58,265 nucleotides of DNA from Myxococcus xanthus (GTDB lineage Bacteria; Myxococcota; Myxococcia; Myxococcales; Myxococcaceae): NCBI RefSeq assembly GCF_013116825.1, contig NZ_JABFNS010000046.1:1-58265 (forward strand). The letters are read 5' to 3'. Each line of letters starts with the position of its first letter. The first letter of the stretch is position 1. The notes under the pieces are model-generated. The model was not told where the DNA came from and made no database searches. It worked only from the letters and a program-made list of their open reading frames with translations. Of the stretch, positions 1 to 7,926 are shown one piece after another. The translations under genes and the position numbers were made by a program.

Positions 1-1
1 G

Positions 2-334
2 TCCGATGAGTTGGTGGCCGTGTGGCCGGAGCCCGGCCAGGGCTGGCGGGCGGCGGGGACTCCGTGGAACGTGGGGCAGGCCGCCGAGGCGGCGCTGAGC
101 GCGGTGGGGACGCTGGCATGGGACGGCGTGTCGCGGTGGGAGCCGCAGGCCGCTGGCGACGTCGGACGGATGCTGCTCGTCAACGCCCTGCTGCCCGAGG
201 CGACGCCCGTGGGGCGGGGTGGGTTGCTTGGCGCGGCGGGACGGTTGCTGTCGGAGGTTTCGCCCGTGCGGTTGGTGTTCGCGCGTGATGCGTCCGCGGC
301 GGCGGTGATTCAGGGAGCGTTGGCGAATGGGTGA
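2..334 (+). CDS. C-terminal end of an unrecognised protein (5' partial)
   Basis: The frame is open from the window edge to a TGA at 332-334, so this is the last 110 residues of a larger protein; the first in-frame TTG (11) is not needed as a start. The visible part is rich in Ala, Gly, Val and Leu and carries no motif I can name. It overlaps the miaA start by 8 bases, so the two are probably translated together. In many bacteria mutL lies beside miaA, but this tail does not look like a MutL C-terminus, so I leave the function open. Confidence 0.6.
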   Translation, partial: SDELVAVWPEPGQGWRAAGTPWNVGQAAEAALSAVGTLAWDGVSRWEPQAAGDVGRMLLVNALLPEATPVGRGGLLGAAGRLLSEVSPVRLVFARDASAAAVIQGALANG

Positions 335-1253
335 GGGGGGAGCGCAGCGTCCACTGTTGACGGTGATTGCCGGGCCGACGGCGTCGGGGAAGACGGCGCT
401 GGCGATTGCGCTGGCTCAGCGTGCTGGTGGCGAGATTGTCAGCGCGGACTCGCAGCAGGTGTACCGGCACTTCGATATCGGCACGGCGAAGCCCTCTTCG
501 GAGGAGCTGGCCGCGGTGCCTCATCACCTGGTGTCCGCCGTGGACCCGATGGAGGCGTTCTCCGCTGTCGAGTACCAGCGCCGTGCGGACGCCGTCATCG
601 CGGAGATTGCCGCACGCGGCCGGCCTGTCTTCGTCGTGGGCGGCACCGGGCTGTATTTGCGTGTGTTGCTTCACGGTGTGCTCGAGGCGCCCGGGGCCTC
701 GCCGGAGTTGAGGGCGGAGCTGGAGACGCTGGCGGCCGGCGAGGGGCGCGAGGCGGTGCATCGGAGGCTGGCGGAGGTGGACCCGGAGACGGCGGCGAAG
801 CTCCCTCCGCAGGACCTGGTCCGCGTCATCCGGGCGCTGGAGATTCATGCGCAGACAGGCGTGCCCGCCTCGGCGTTCCGGAAGGCCCATGCCTTCGCGC
901 CGGACCGTTATCCCTTCCACCTGTACGTCCTGTCGCCGCCGCGCGACGTGCTGTACGGGCTCATCAACACGCGCACGCGGATGTTGTTCGAGCGCGGGCT
1001 CGTAGAGGAGACCCGCGAGCTGCTGGCGCGGGGGTACGCCGATGCGGCGCCCATGCGCAGCGTGGGCTATGTGCAGGCGCGCGCCGTCGTTGAGGGGCGG
1101 ATGACGCGCGAAGAGGCCATTCACGACACCGCGCAGGAGACGCGCCGCTACGCCAAGCGGCAGTTGACGTGGTTCCGGAAGGAGCCCGGTGCTGTCTTCC
1201 TGGCTCCCCCGTACGAGGCGGCGCTTCCGCTCGGCGGCGGCTGCTCCCCCTGA
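327..1253 (+). CDS. miaA: tRNA dimethylallyltransferase MiaA
   Basis: This enzyme transfers a dimethylallyl group from DMAPP to N6 of A37 in tRNAs that read UNN codons, the first step of the i6A/ms2i6A modification. At 308 residues it has normal family length. Visible motifs are the P-loop GPTASGKT near residues 15-22, the SADSQQVYR segment with the catalytic Asp, the GGTGLYL motif, and a C-terminal RYAKRQLTWFRKE block typical of MiaA. The ATG at 327 lies inside the end of the upstream gene (8-base overlap), consistent with coupled translation. The next gene starts about 180 bases later, so miaA is probably last in its operon. Confidence 0.97.
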   Translation: MGEGGAQRPLLTVIAGPTASGKTALAIALAQRAGGEIVSADSQQVYRHFDIGTAKPSSEELAAVPHHLVSAVDPMEAFSAVEYQRRADAVIAEIAARGRPVFVVGGTGLYLRVLLHGVLEAPGASPELRAELETLAAGEGREAVHRRLAEVDPETAAKLPPQDLVRVIRALEIHAQTGVPASAFRKAHAFAPDRYPFHLYVLSPPRDVLYGLINTRTRMLFERGLVEETRELLARGYADAAPMRSVGYVQARAVVEGRMTREEAIHDTAQETRRYAKRQLTWFRKEPGAVFLAPPYEAALPLGGGCSP

Positions 1254-1306
1254 CGGCCCAGAGGTCGGGGCGGGCGGGGGACGGAGCGGCGTGAGCGAGC
1301 GTTGTC

Positions 1307-1324
1307 GGCCCCCGTGCGGGGGCC
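1307..1324 (+). other. GC hairpin after miaA
   Basis: A perfect 7-base inverted repeat (GGCCCCC and GGGGGCC around a GTGC loop) lies 54 bases after the miaA stop. There is no T-run after it, so it is only a possible weak terminator or processing hairpin in the gap 1254-1430. Confidence 0.3.
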
Positions 1325-1430
1325 CATGTTCGGCGATGGATGTGCCGGGTTCCTTTGTCGCCTGCCGACAGGCGGGCGACACGCAAGGCGGCTCGGCCTC
1401 CGAAGTGCACTCGCTTCGGGAGCAGTCACC

Positions 1431-2048
1431 ATGGCCTTCACCGATGAACGCAAACCGGAAATCCTGACCCCTGACATGAGGACGAGGGTGAACTCGGCGG
1501 CCTGGGGTGGCCCCTTCATCATGGGGATTCTGATGACGCTGCTGGGGATTGTCGCGCTGGGAGCCGCCTTCTTCACCAGCCTGGTGTCGGCCATCCTCTT
1601 CGGCGCGATGCTGGCCGTGGCAGGCGTCATGGAAGTCATCTCCGCCTTCCGGACGCGCAAGGAGGGGGGGCCGTTCTGGCTGTACCTGCTCAGCGGCATC
1701 CTCTCCGTCGTCGTGGGTCTGTTCGTGCTCGTCTACCCGGCGGCGGGACTGGGGGCCATGACCTTGCTGCTGGCGGGCTACTTCTTCGCCAGCGGGCTCT
1801 TTCACGCCGTCACCTCGGTGATGGATCGCTATCCCCGGTGGGGCTGGGACTTCCTCTACGGCGCCGTGTCCATCTTCCTGGGCATCATCGTGATGCGGCA
1901 GTGGCCCATCTCCGCCGTCTGGCTGGTGGGCACGCTGGTGGGAGTCGCCATCTTCTTCCGGGGCGTGGCGCTGATGGCGGGCGCCCTCACCGTGCGCAAG
2001 GTGCTCCGCTCGGGCGGTCCGACGACGCCTGCCTCCATCTCCCACTGA
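1431..2048 (+). CDS. HdeD-family (DUF308) membrane protein
   Basis: The 205-residue protein is almost entirely hydrophobic after a short charged N-terminus. About six membrane segments are arranged as the repeated pairs typical of DUF308/HdeD proteins, with small residues and GIVALGAA- and GLFVLVYPA-like helices. HdeD of E. coli is linked to acid resistance at high cell density, but the biochemical role of the wider family is not known. I chose the ATG at 1431 because GGGAG lies upstream and the protein then begins with a short polar leader; the longer frame from 1302 adds a Cys-rich, unlikely N-terminus. It stands alone between miaA and the bestrophin gene. Confidence 0.8.
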   Translation: MAFTDERKPEILTPDMRTRVNSAAWGGPFIMGILMTLLGIVALGAAFFTSLVSAILFGAMLAVAGVMEVISAFRTRKEGGPFWLYLLSGILSVVVGLFVLVYPAAGLGAMTLLLAGYFFASGLFHAVTSVMDRYPRWGWDFLYGAVSIFLGIIVMRQWPISAVWLVGTLVGVAIFFRGVALMAGALTVRKVLRSGGPTTPASISH

Positions 2049-2166
2049 CGGGCTAGCGGCCGAGGGCACCGGCTCCCGTCCAGGGCGGACACATCCCACG
2101 TGTCCCCCTGGATTGGCGCTTGCCATGCCCCGCGCAGGCGCGGCAGCGTAGGCGCCCTGCGACAAT

Positions 2167-3093
2167 ATGATCGACTACGACCCGCACCGTTGGTGGAGCT
2201 ACTTCCATTACCTTCGCGGTTCCATGGTCCGCGAGATTGTGGCCCGGGTCCTCGTCTGTGTGTTGTGGGCCGTGGGCGTCACCGCGGTCCATCATCACAC
2301 CAGGCCCCTGGACATCCCGGCCACGGTGCACACGCTGGCGGGTATCTCGCTCAGCTTGTTGCTCGTCTTCCGGACCAACGCCTCCTATGACCGCTTCTGG
2401 GAAGGCCGGAAGCTGTGGGGCGGCATCGTCAACGAGACGCGCAATCTGGCTCGTGCATCCAGCGTCTTCATGCGTCGGGACGCCGCGCTCTACGGCACGT
2501 TGCTGCGGTGGATCAGCAGCTTCCCCTATGCCGCCGCCGCGTCACTGCGAGGGGAGCGCGATCTGGGCCCCGTCGCCTCCGAGCTGCCGCGCGACGAAGC
2601 GGACGCCGTGCTGGGCAGCCAGCACGTGCCGCTCGCGGTGTCGCAGAAGATGTCCGCCGTGCTCGATGAGGGCCGGCTGCGGGGCTACTACCCCGAATAC
2701 GTCCAGATGCAGCTCGACCAGAATGTCCAACTGCTCATCGACTACATCGGCGGTTGCGAGCGCATCCACAAGACGCCCATGCCGTTCGCCTACATGATGC
2801 ACCTGCGGCGAGCGCTGATCGTCTACTGCTACACGCTGCCGTTCGCGCTGGTGGATTCGTTCGGCTGGATAACGGTGCCGGCCACGTTCGTCGTCGCCTA
2901 CGTCTTCTTCGGCATCGAGGAGATTGGCGTGGAGATCGAGGACCCGTTCGGCCACGACGACAACGACCTGCCGCTGGAGCGGATCTGCGAGACGATCCGC
3001 GGCAACCTCAAGGCGCTGATGCCCGGGAGCGCCGAGGCCATCCACGCCCCGGTCTCCGTGGCCGCCATTCCCGGCGGTGCTCAGGACGCGTAG
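2167..3093 (+). CDS. Bestrophin-like anion channel family protein
   Basis: This 308-residue protein fits the bestrophin/UPF0187 family, whose bacterial members form pentameric ion channels in the inner membrane. Support comes from the early hydrophobic helix, the block FRTNASYDRFWEGRKLWG near residues 68-85, which is the best-conserved family signature, and the later HLRRALIVYCYTLPFALVD membrane segment. The tail carries the acidic motif EIGVEIEDPFGHDDNDL, also a family hallmark. Which ion it conducts cannot be read from the sequence. Its last 13 bases overlap the end of the convergent minus-strand gene. Confidence 0.9.
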   Translation: MIDYDPHRWWSYFHYLRGSMVREIVARVLVCVLWAVGVTAVHHHTRPLDIPATVHTLAGISLSLLLVFRTNASYDRFWEGRKLWGGIVNETRNLARASSVFMRRDAALYGTLLRWISSFPYAAAASLRGERDLGPVASELPRDEADAVLGSQHVPLAVSQKMSAVLDEGRLRGYYPEYVQMQLDQNVQLLIDYIGGCERIHKTPMPFAYMMHLRRALIVYCYTLPFALVDSFGWITVPATFVVAYVFFGIEEIGVEIEDPFGHDDNDLPLERICETIRGNLKALMPGSAEAIHAPVSVAAIPGGAQDA

Positions 3094-4814
3094 CGGTCCG
3101 CGGCCAACTCGCGCGTGTCGTCCGAGGCGTGCGGCGCGGGCGCGGACTCCAGGACGGGGACCCGGCCGGTGAGGATGCGCAGCAGCCGGTCTGGGTCCAC
3201 GGGCTTGGGCAGGAAGGCCTCGGCCCCCGCGTCCAGGGCCCGCTGCCGGACATGTGGCCGGTTAAGGCCGCTCATCACCAGCACGCGGGTGTTCCGGGTG
3301 AGGGGATGCTGCTTCAGGCCCTCGGCCAGCCGCAGGCCATCCACCCAGTGCAGCACCACGTCCAGGAGGATGGCCGTGGGAGGCCGCCGGGCCACCGCGC
3401 AGAAGAGGGCCAACTCGTCGGCGAAGGACACCACCGTCGCTCCGGTACTCTCCAGCAGCGCGGTGAGCGCCTCGCGTGCGTCCGGGTCGTCATCCACGAC
3501 GTAGTAGAGGTCCGGCTCCAACTCCGGCACCACCGAGGGCACCGGCTCCACCGTGGTGCGCAGCCAGGAGCCCACCAGCCCCTTGAGCCCCTGCCAGCGC
3601 GCGGCGCCCAGGAGCGTGATGGGCGTGGGGCCGCTCAGGCCCAGCACTCCGCCGCCGAAGGTACCACCCAGCGTTCGTCGCCCCTTCGCCCTGACGAAGG
3701 CCTCCGGCGCTCGGGGCCCTGCTCGGCGCAGCCAGGTCATCGTCCGGGCTCCCGCGGCGGCGTCCTCCAGCATTTCGCCCAGGCCTTCGCGCACGTAGCG
3801 GCGCTCCAGGAGGCCCGTGTCCAGCCCGCCGTCGAGCAGCGCCACCGCCGCGCGGCTGCACGAAGCCAGGGTCTCCGACAGTCCCACCTGGAGCGGGTGG
3901 CCGAAGGCCGCGGGCCCTACCGCGACCTGCCCCGGCGCCACCAGCGTCCGGCCCGGTCCGTAGGGCAGGCGAGTGGTCTCCAGGGCCGCCAGTTCGAAGC
4001 CTTCCTCCACCAGCCCGTCACGCGCGGCCATCATCAGCACCTGGCACAGGTCCGCGGGCGTCACCGCCGGCCCGAAGGCCAGCGCGTACATCGAGTTGGC
4101 GCCAGGCAGCAGGAACAGGCCATCGACCGATGGCAGGGGTGCAATCCACAGCCGGCCCACCGGAGCCAGCTCCAGCCGAGGCGAAGCGTGGCGCAGGCGG
4201 GCCTGCACCGCCGGGATGGTGGGGGCGGGGCGGAAGCCCTTGAAGAAGGCGTCACCCATCAGCGGCCCGGCGCCCGAGGCCAGCGCCACCGCATGAAAGC
4301 GATCGCCGCTGCCCTGGGCGCGCACCACCAGCGAGCCCGCGCCACGCACGGAGGCGGGCGCATCCGGCGCGGGGGCCTGCCGCTCCACGCGCTCGACGTG
4401 GCGGGGAAGGAAGCGAGCGCCCTGGGCGCTGGCCGCGGTGGCGAGCACATCTCGCACCTGCTCCAGGCCGCCCAGCCCCTGGGGCCAGCCGTCCACCACC
4501 CAGAGGCCACCGGGCGTGGAGGACAGCAGCTCGCGCCGGCCCTCGGCGATGATTTCAACGCCGCGCAGCTCATGGGTACGCCATTCGGAGGGAATGCGGC
4601 AGCCCAGCGCGGCCAGGCGCGAGCGGCATTCCGGCGTGAGCACCGCCGGCGGGGCGGTGCGCTCCTGTGTTCCTCCGGAGTAGACGCGCACGTCCAGCGC
4701 CAGCCCGCGAGCCCTCCCGTTGAAAAGGAGTGAGGCGGCAAGCCCCGCTCCGGCAATGCCGCCTCCCACCACCGCCACCCTCGAACCTGTCGCCAGTCTG
4801 TTCCCCAGCATCAT
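3081..4814 (-). CDS. FAD/NAD(P)-binding oxidoreductase fused to a C-terminal response-regulator receiver domain
   Basis: The 577-residue protein opens with a Rossmann dinucleotide-binding motif (VAVVGGGIAGAGLA, residues 13-26), as in FAD-dependent monooxygenases and oxidoreductases. About 410 residues of oxidoreductase-like sequence follow. Residues 435-550 form a receiver domain with the acidic cluster D441-D443, phospho-acceptor D485, S515 and K537 all present, so phosphorylation looks possible. A flavoenzyme carrying its own receiver domain is an unusual architecture. The start has GAGG 7 bases upstream. It lies 48 bases downstream of the receiver-GGDEF gene on the same strand, so the two may be co-transcribed. 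Its substrate is unknown. Confidence 0.8.
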   Translation of the reverse strand: MMLGNRLATGSRVAVVGGGIAGAGLAASLLFNGRARGLALDVRVYSGGTQERTAPPAVLTPECRSRLAALGCRIPSEWRTHELRGVEIIAEGRRELLSSTPGGLWVVDGWPQGLGGLEQVRDVLATAASAQGARFLPRHVERVERQAPAPDAPASVRGAGSLVVRAQGSGDRFHAVALASGAGPLMGDAFFKGFRPAPTIPAVQARLRHASPRLELAPVGRLWIAPLPSVDGLFLLPGANSMYALAFGPAVTPADLCQVLMMAARDGLVEEGFELAALETTRLPYGPGRTLVAPGQVAVGPAAFGHPLQVGLSETLASCSRAAVALLDGGLDTGLLERRYVREGLGEMLEDAAAGARTMTWLRRAGPRAPEAFVRAKGRRTLGGTFGGGVLGLSGPTPITLLGAARWQGLKGLVGSWLRTTVEPVPSVVPELEPDLYYVVDDDPDAREALTALLESTGATVVSFADELALFCAVARRPPTAILLDVVLHWVDGLRLAEGLKQHPLTRNTRVLVMSGLNRPHVRQRALDAGAEAFLPKPVDPDRLLRILTGRVPVLESAPAPHASDDTRELAADRYAS

Positions 4815-4862
4815 CCGCGCCCTCGCTGCTGCCCCGCCGTTGCCTGCCTCACCTCGCCCCGT

Positions 4863-5819
4863 TCAGTGCCGCTGCGCCGGAGGCGAATTCGCGGGCCGGC
4901 CGAACACGACGACCCGATCCCGCCCCTCGCGCTTTGCCTCGTAGAGGGCCGCGTCCGCCGCCTTCATCAGCGACTCGGTGTCCTCGCGGGGCCCTTCGAA
5001 GGTATGGTCGGCGATGCCCACGCTCACGCTCAGTCCGAAGGGGGCAGGGCGGCCGTCGCTCTTCTGGACGCCGACGGCGCGCAGCCCGGTGCGGATGCGC
5101 TCGGCGAAGACGGCTGCTTCCAACGCCGTCTGGTGCGGCAGCAGCGCGACGAACTCGTCTCCACCGAAGCGGGCCGCGAAATCCGACTCACGCAGCTCGT
5201 GCTTCAACTGGGTGGCCAGCGCGAGAATCGCCCGGTTGCCCACGTCATGGCCCATGCCGTCGTTGATGGCCTTGAGGTGGTCCAGGTCGATGATGACGAC
5301 GCTCAGCGGGTACTGGTAGCGCTGGGCCCGGCGGAACTCTTCTTCCATCCGGATGCTCAGCGCCCGGAAGTTGGCCAGCCCCGTGAGGCCGTCCGTCTGC
5401 GCCAGGATCTGCAGCCGGCGCTGCTGCTCGCTCTGGCGCAGCGCCCGGTCGATACGGGCCAGCAGCTCCCGCGCGCTGGCCGGCTTGTGGATGAAGTCCA
5501 CGGCGCCCATCTCCAGGCAGCGCTCCAGCGTGGCCTCGTTCGCGTCGCCCGTCAGGAAGATGACGGGCACGGCCTCCGTGCGCGACTCGCGCTGGAGCAT
5601 CTCGAGCACCACGAGCCCGTCCCCGCTGGGAAGGAACCTGTCCAGGAGGATGAGGTCCGGGCGGTGCTCCCGCGCCAGCTCCAGCCCCTCATCCGAATCC
5701 GGAGCGGCGAGCACATCGAAGCGTACAGCGAGCAGGTCTACGAGGCTCTCGCGGACCTGTGCGTCATCTTCGATGATGAGCAGAAGGGACCGCTCGGAGG
5801 TCCGGCCGCGCCGTTCCAT
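4863..5819 (-). CDS. Receiver-GGDEF response regulator (diguanylate cyclase)
   Basis: A cytoplasmic response regulator that should make cyclic di-GMP from two GTP when phosphorylated. It has 318 residues. The receiver domain covers about 10-130, with phospho-acceptor D60 and K112. The GGDEF domain covers about 140-305, with an intact GGDEF motif at 219-223 and an RESD inhibitory I-site at 210-213, five residues upstream, so product feedback is likely. I chose the ATG at 5819, preceded by GGAG; the open frame continues upstream to 6038, but that stretch looks non-coding. No membrane segment or signal peptide is seen. The partner histidine kinase is not in the window. Confidence 0.93.
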   Translation of the reverse strand: MERRGRTSERSLLLIIEDDAQVRESLVDLLAVRFDVLAAPDSDEGLELAREHRPDLILLDRFLPSGDGLVVLEMLQRESRTEAVPVIFLTGDANEATLERCLEMGAVDFIHKPASARELLARIDRALRQSEQQRRLQILAQTDGLTGLANFRALSIRMEEEFRRAQRYQYPLSVVIIDLDHLKAINDGMGHDVGNRAILALATQLKHELRESDFAARFGGDEFVALLPHQTALEAAVFAERIRTGLRAVGVQKSDGRPAPFGLSVSVGIADHTFEGPREDTESLMKAADAALYEAKREGRDRVVVFGRPANSPPAQRH

Positions 5820-6218
5820 GCACCACTCCGCTTCATTCGGCTGCTGCGAAATGGCAGGCCGAAAGTCTCGGGTGCCACGCCCCGCCGTGTGCTCCCAACG
5901 CCCCTGCGCCCCACGCGCACCCGCCGCCGCCCGGTCCAGCAAGCACACCCCAACGCCCACAACCTTCACCCGAGACCTCCGGCTGCCAAGCCTGTCAGGC
6001 TCCGCGAGACGAGGCCTTTCCCCGTCATCCGTGAGCACGGTGCGGGAGCAAGCACCATGCCCTGCGGTGGGGGAGGGCAGTCAGAGTGTTTCCGGGCGGT
6101 TGCGCACCCTCTGCGTCGCCCTGTTGTACAGGGTCGGAAGACGTTGCAGCGCGCAGAGGGGCAAACCGGTAGATATTCCCGTGCGCGGGCGGACGCTCGA
6201 TGGCCGCGCGACGGTTCG
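5820..6218. other. 399-base gap without a recognisable gene
   Basis: The frames that cross this gap have poor coding character. It holds the upstream region of the diguanylate cyclase and the end of the TPR gene. The only notable structure is the nested inverted repeat at 6108-6161, listed separately. Confidence 0.6.
6108..6161. repeat. Nested inverted repeat, possible structured RNA or terminator
   Basis: Perfect 9-base arms (CCCTCTGCG at 6108-6116 and CGCAGAGGG at 6153-6161) enclose a second perfect hairpin (CCCTGT and ACAGGG at 6120-6134). The element lies 58 bases beyond the stop of the minus-strand TPR gene and about 290 bases upstream of the diguanylate cyclase start. It may end transcription of the TPR gene or belong to the cyclase leader. 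There is no T-run on either side. Confidence 0.4.
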
Positions 6219-6962
6219 CTAGCGTCGGGTGCTGAACTGCATGCGGCGGCCGCCCATGGGGGGCATGACCGGCGGCGGAGCCTCGAGCCCGAACTGCCAC
6301 CAAATGGGCTCGTAGGGCTTCATCTTCAGGCGCTTGTCGTTCTGGAGCTGGGCGAGGCTGCCCTTGAGCTTCTCGTCCTTGGGGTTCTGCTCCACGCCCC
6401 GGGCGAGCACGCGCAGCGCGCCGTCCTTGTCCTTGTTCTGCATCAGGCACCAGGCATAGGCCGCCCAGACAATGGACTCCTTCTTGCCGCTCTTCGTGGC
6501 GGACTCGAACGCCTTCTTCATGGCGTCAAAGTCCTTGCGCTGGAAGTACAGGGCGCCTTCCATGGCCTTGGCCATGTAGTTGCGGCCGCTGCCCTTGGCG
6601 AAGGCGGCCTGGGCGCCCTCATGGTCCTTCACCATGTACTTCAGCATGCCGATCTGGGAGTTCAGCTCCGGACCGACCAGGAACTGCCACTTGTCATAGA
6701 CGAGCCCCTGTTCCAGCGTCTTCACCGCCCGGTCCACCCGCGACTGGGCGTCCTTCTGGCTGGTGGGCTGGGACTGGAGATCCTTCTGGACCACCGTCAT
6801 CAGCGACTGGACGCGGCTGGCCACCCGGCGAGCGAGCACGATGTAGGTGCCGACGAGGGCCAGGACTCCGGGGACGAGCCCCGCCCAGATGGAGAAGCCG
6901 GCCACCTTCACGAGGAGCGCGACGGCGATTCCCACACCGAGGGAGATGAGAAGGTTGTACAT
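6219..6962 (-). CDS. Inner-membrane anchored TPR-like protein, function unknown
   Basis: The 247-residue protein begins with two hydrophobic segments (about residues 4-22 and 26-44) and then a soluble helical region. That region contains tetratricopeptide-like helix pairs at about 100-200, with patterns such as the stretch ending AKAMEGALYFQRKDFD and the block around AWCLMQNKDKDGALRVLARG. The tail is Pro/Met-rich. TPR repeats usually bind partner proteins, so this may be a membrane scaffold, but nothing identifies a partner. It is monocistronic as far as can be seen and is transcribed away from tRNA-Leu. Confidence 0.7.
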   Translation of the reverse strand: MYNLLISLGVGIAVALLVKVAGFSIWAGLVPGVLALVGTYIVLARRVASRVQSLMTVVQKDLQSQPTSQKDAQSRVDRAVKTLEQGLVYDKWQFLVGPELNSQIGMLKYMVKDHEGAQAAFAKGSGRNYMAKAMEGALYFQRKDFDAMKKAFESATKSGKKESIVWAAYAWCLMQNKDKDGALRVLARGVEQNPKDEKLKGSLAQLQNDKRLKMKPYEPIWWQFGLEAPPPVMPPMGGRRMQFSTRR

Positions 6963-7058
6963 GGGGGGCCCCTCTTAGCGATGTGCGTGGATCACCGCAA
7001 TCTTCGGATGCACTTGGTTTCAAGTCGCGGTATACGTCTGCTCGTCGCGACAGCAGGG

Positions 7059-7144
7059 GGCCCTCTGTCGAAATTGGTAGACGAGGCGGACTCAAAATCC
7101 GCTGCGGCTGACCCCGCGTCCCGGTTCGAGTCCGGGGAGGGCCA
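7059..7144 (+). tRNA. tRNA-Leu (anticodon CAA)
   Basis: A full cloverleaf can be drawn. The acceptor arms are GGCCCTC and GAGGGCC. The D-arm is followed by the anticodon stem GCGGA/TCCGC with loop CTCAAAA (anticodon CAA, reading UUG). A long class II variable arm follows, then the T-arm CCCGG/CCGGG around TTCGAGT, and discriminator A at 7144. The CCA end is not encoded. This is 86 bases, normal for tRNA-Leu. Confidence 0.95.
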
Positions 7145-7246
7145 TCATCCGAAGGGCAGGACCGGCGAGGTGGTCTTCCGCTGGAAGCGCCCGGTCCTGA
7201 TAAAGGACAGGCTCCAGCAGGTAGGGGCGGCGGAGGTCCCCCGTTA

Positions 7247-7921
7247 ATGAGGGTGTTGCTGGTCGAGGATGACGCGAGCCTGCGGGAAGGCATGGGCGAG
7301 CTCATCTCGGAGCTCGCGCAGGTCCACGCGGTCAGCACCGGGGAGGAAGCGGTCGCGGCTATCGAGGCCGAGCGCTTCGTCCTGGTCATCAGTGATCTGC
7401 GCATCTCCGGAGGCGAGCTGGGCGGCCGGACGGTCGTCGAGGCTGCCCGGAAGCGTCATCAGGCGGTGGCCATTGTCAGCGCCGCGACGCCGGACGAGGT
7501 GATCCAGGCCGTCCAGCCCCAGGTGGCGGACGCCATGCTCCTCAAGCCGTTCCAGATTGACGACATCTACGCCCTGGTGGAGCGCTTCATCGCGCTGCGT
7601 CAGGACGTGGAGCAGTTGGCCACCCAGGGGCAGCGGCCTGCCGCGAGCGCCTGGGCGCCGCAGGGCGTTCATGTCCAGAGCGCGCGGGAAGACGCGCTCA
7701 GGGCCATGTGGGTGTCCGTGACAGCCGGCGGCGACTTCGGGTGGACGTTCCACCCGACCCCCTCGGGCGTGGGGGTTCAGGTGGTCGAAGGTGTACTCGA
7801 AGTGGATGGCGTGTCGTATTCGGCGCCCGGGTATTTCTTCCTGGGGGCCGGGCAGGCGCCTCGGATGCGCAGCCCGGAAGGCTGCCTGGTCGTGGCCGTG
7901 GGACTGAAAGGGCAGGGCTGA
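7247..7921 (+). CDS. Response regulator with receiver domain and a small beta-rich, possibly cupin-like C-terminal domain
   Basis: The 224-residue protein starts with a receiver domain (1-115) carrying the acidic pair D8-D9, phospho-acceptor D50 and K100 followed by PF. After a linker (about 116-145) comes a small domain of roughly 75 residues. It has alternating strands and Gly turns (GWTFHPTPSGVGVQVVEG, then SAPGYFFLGAGQAP), suggestive of a cupin or similar beta-barrel and not of a DNA-binding helix-turn-helix. The output is therefore unlikely to be classical transcription control. GGAGG lies about 10 bases before the ATG. The rsmB-like gene follows after 5 bases, so the two are probably co-transcribed. 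Confidence 0.75.
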   Translation: MRVLLVEDDASLREGMGELISELAQVHAVSTGEEAVAAIEAERFVLVISDLRISGGELGGRTVVEAARKRHQAVAIVSAATPDEVIQAVQPQVADAMLLKPFQIDDIYALVERFIALRQDVEQLATQGQRPAASAWAPQGVHVQSAREDALRAMWVSVTAGGDFGWTFHPTPSGVGVQVVEGVLEVDGVSYSAPGYFFLGAGQAPRMRSPEGCLVVAVGLKGQG

Positions 7922-7926
7922 GGCAC

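Noticed and set aside
180..2165. A 661-codon open frame on the minus strand
   Set aside because: It lies antisense to miaA and the HdeD-like gene, is extremely Arg/Pro/Gly/His rich and has no domain pattern; a typical by-product of high GC third positions.
2754..4733. A 659-codon open frame on the plus strand
   Set aside because: Antisense to the flavoenzyme-receiver gene, with shadow composition.
4866..7247. A 793-codon open frame on the plus strand spanning several genes and tRNA-Leu
   Set aside because: It runs through a tRNA and antisense to two well-supported genes; no domain features.
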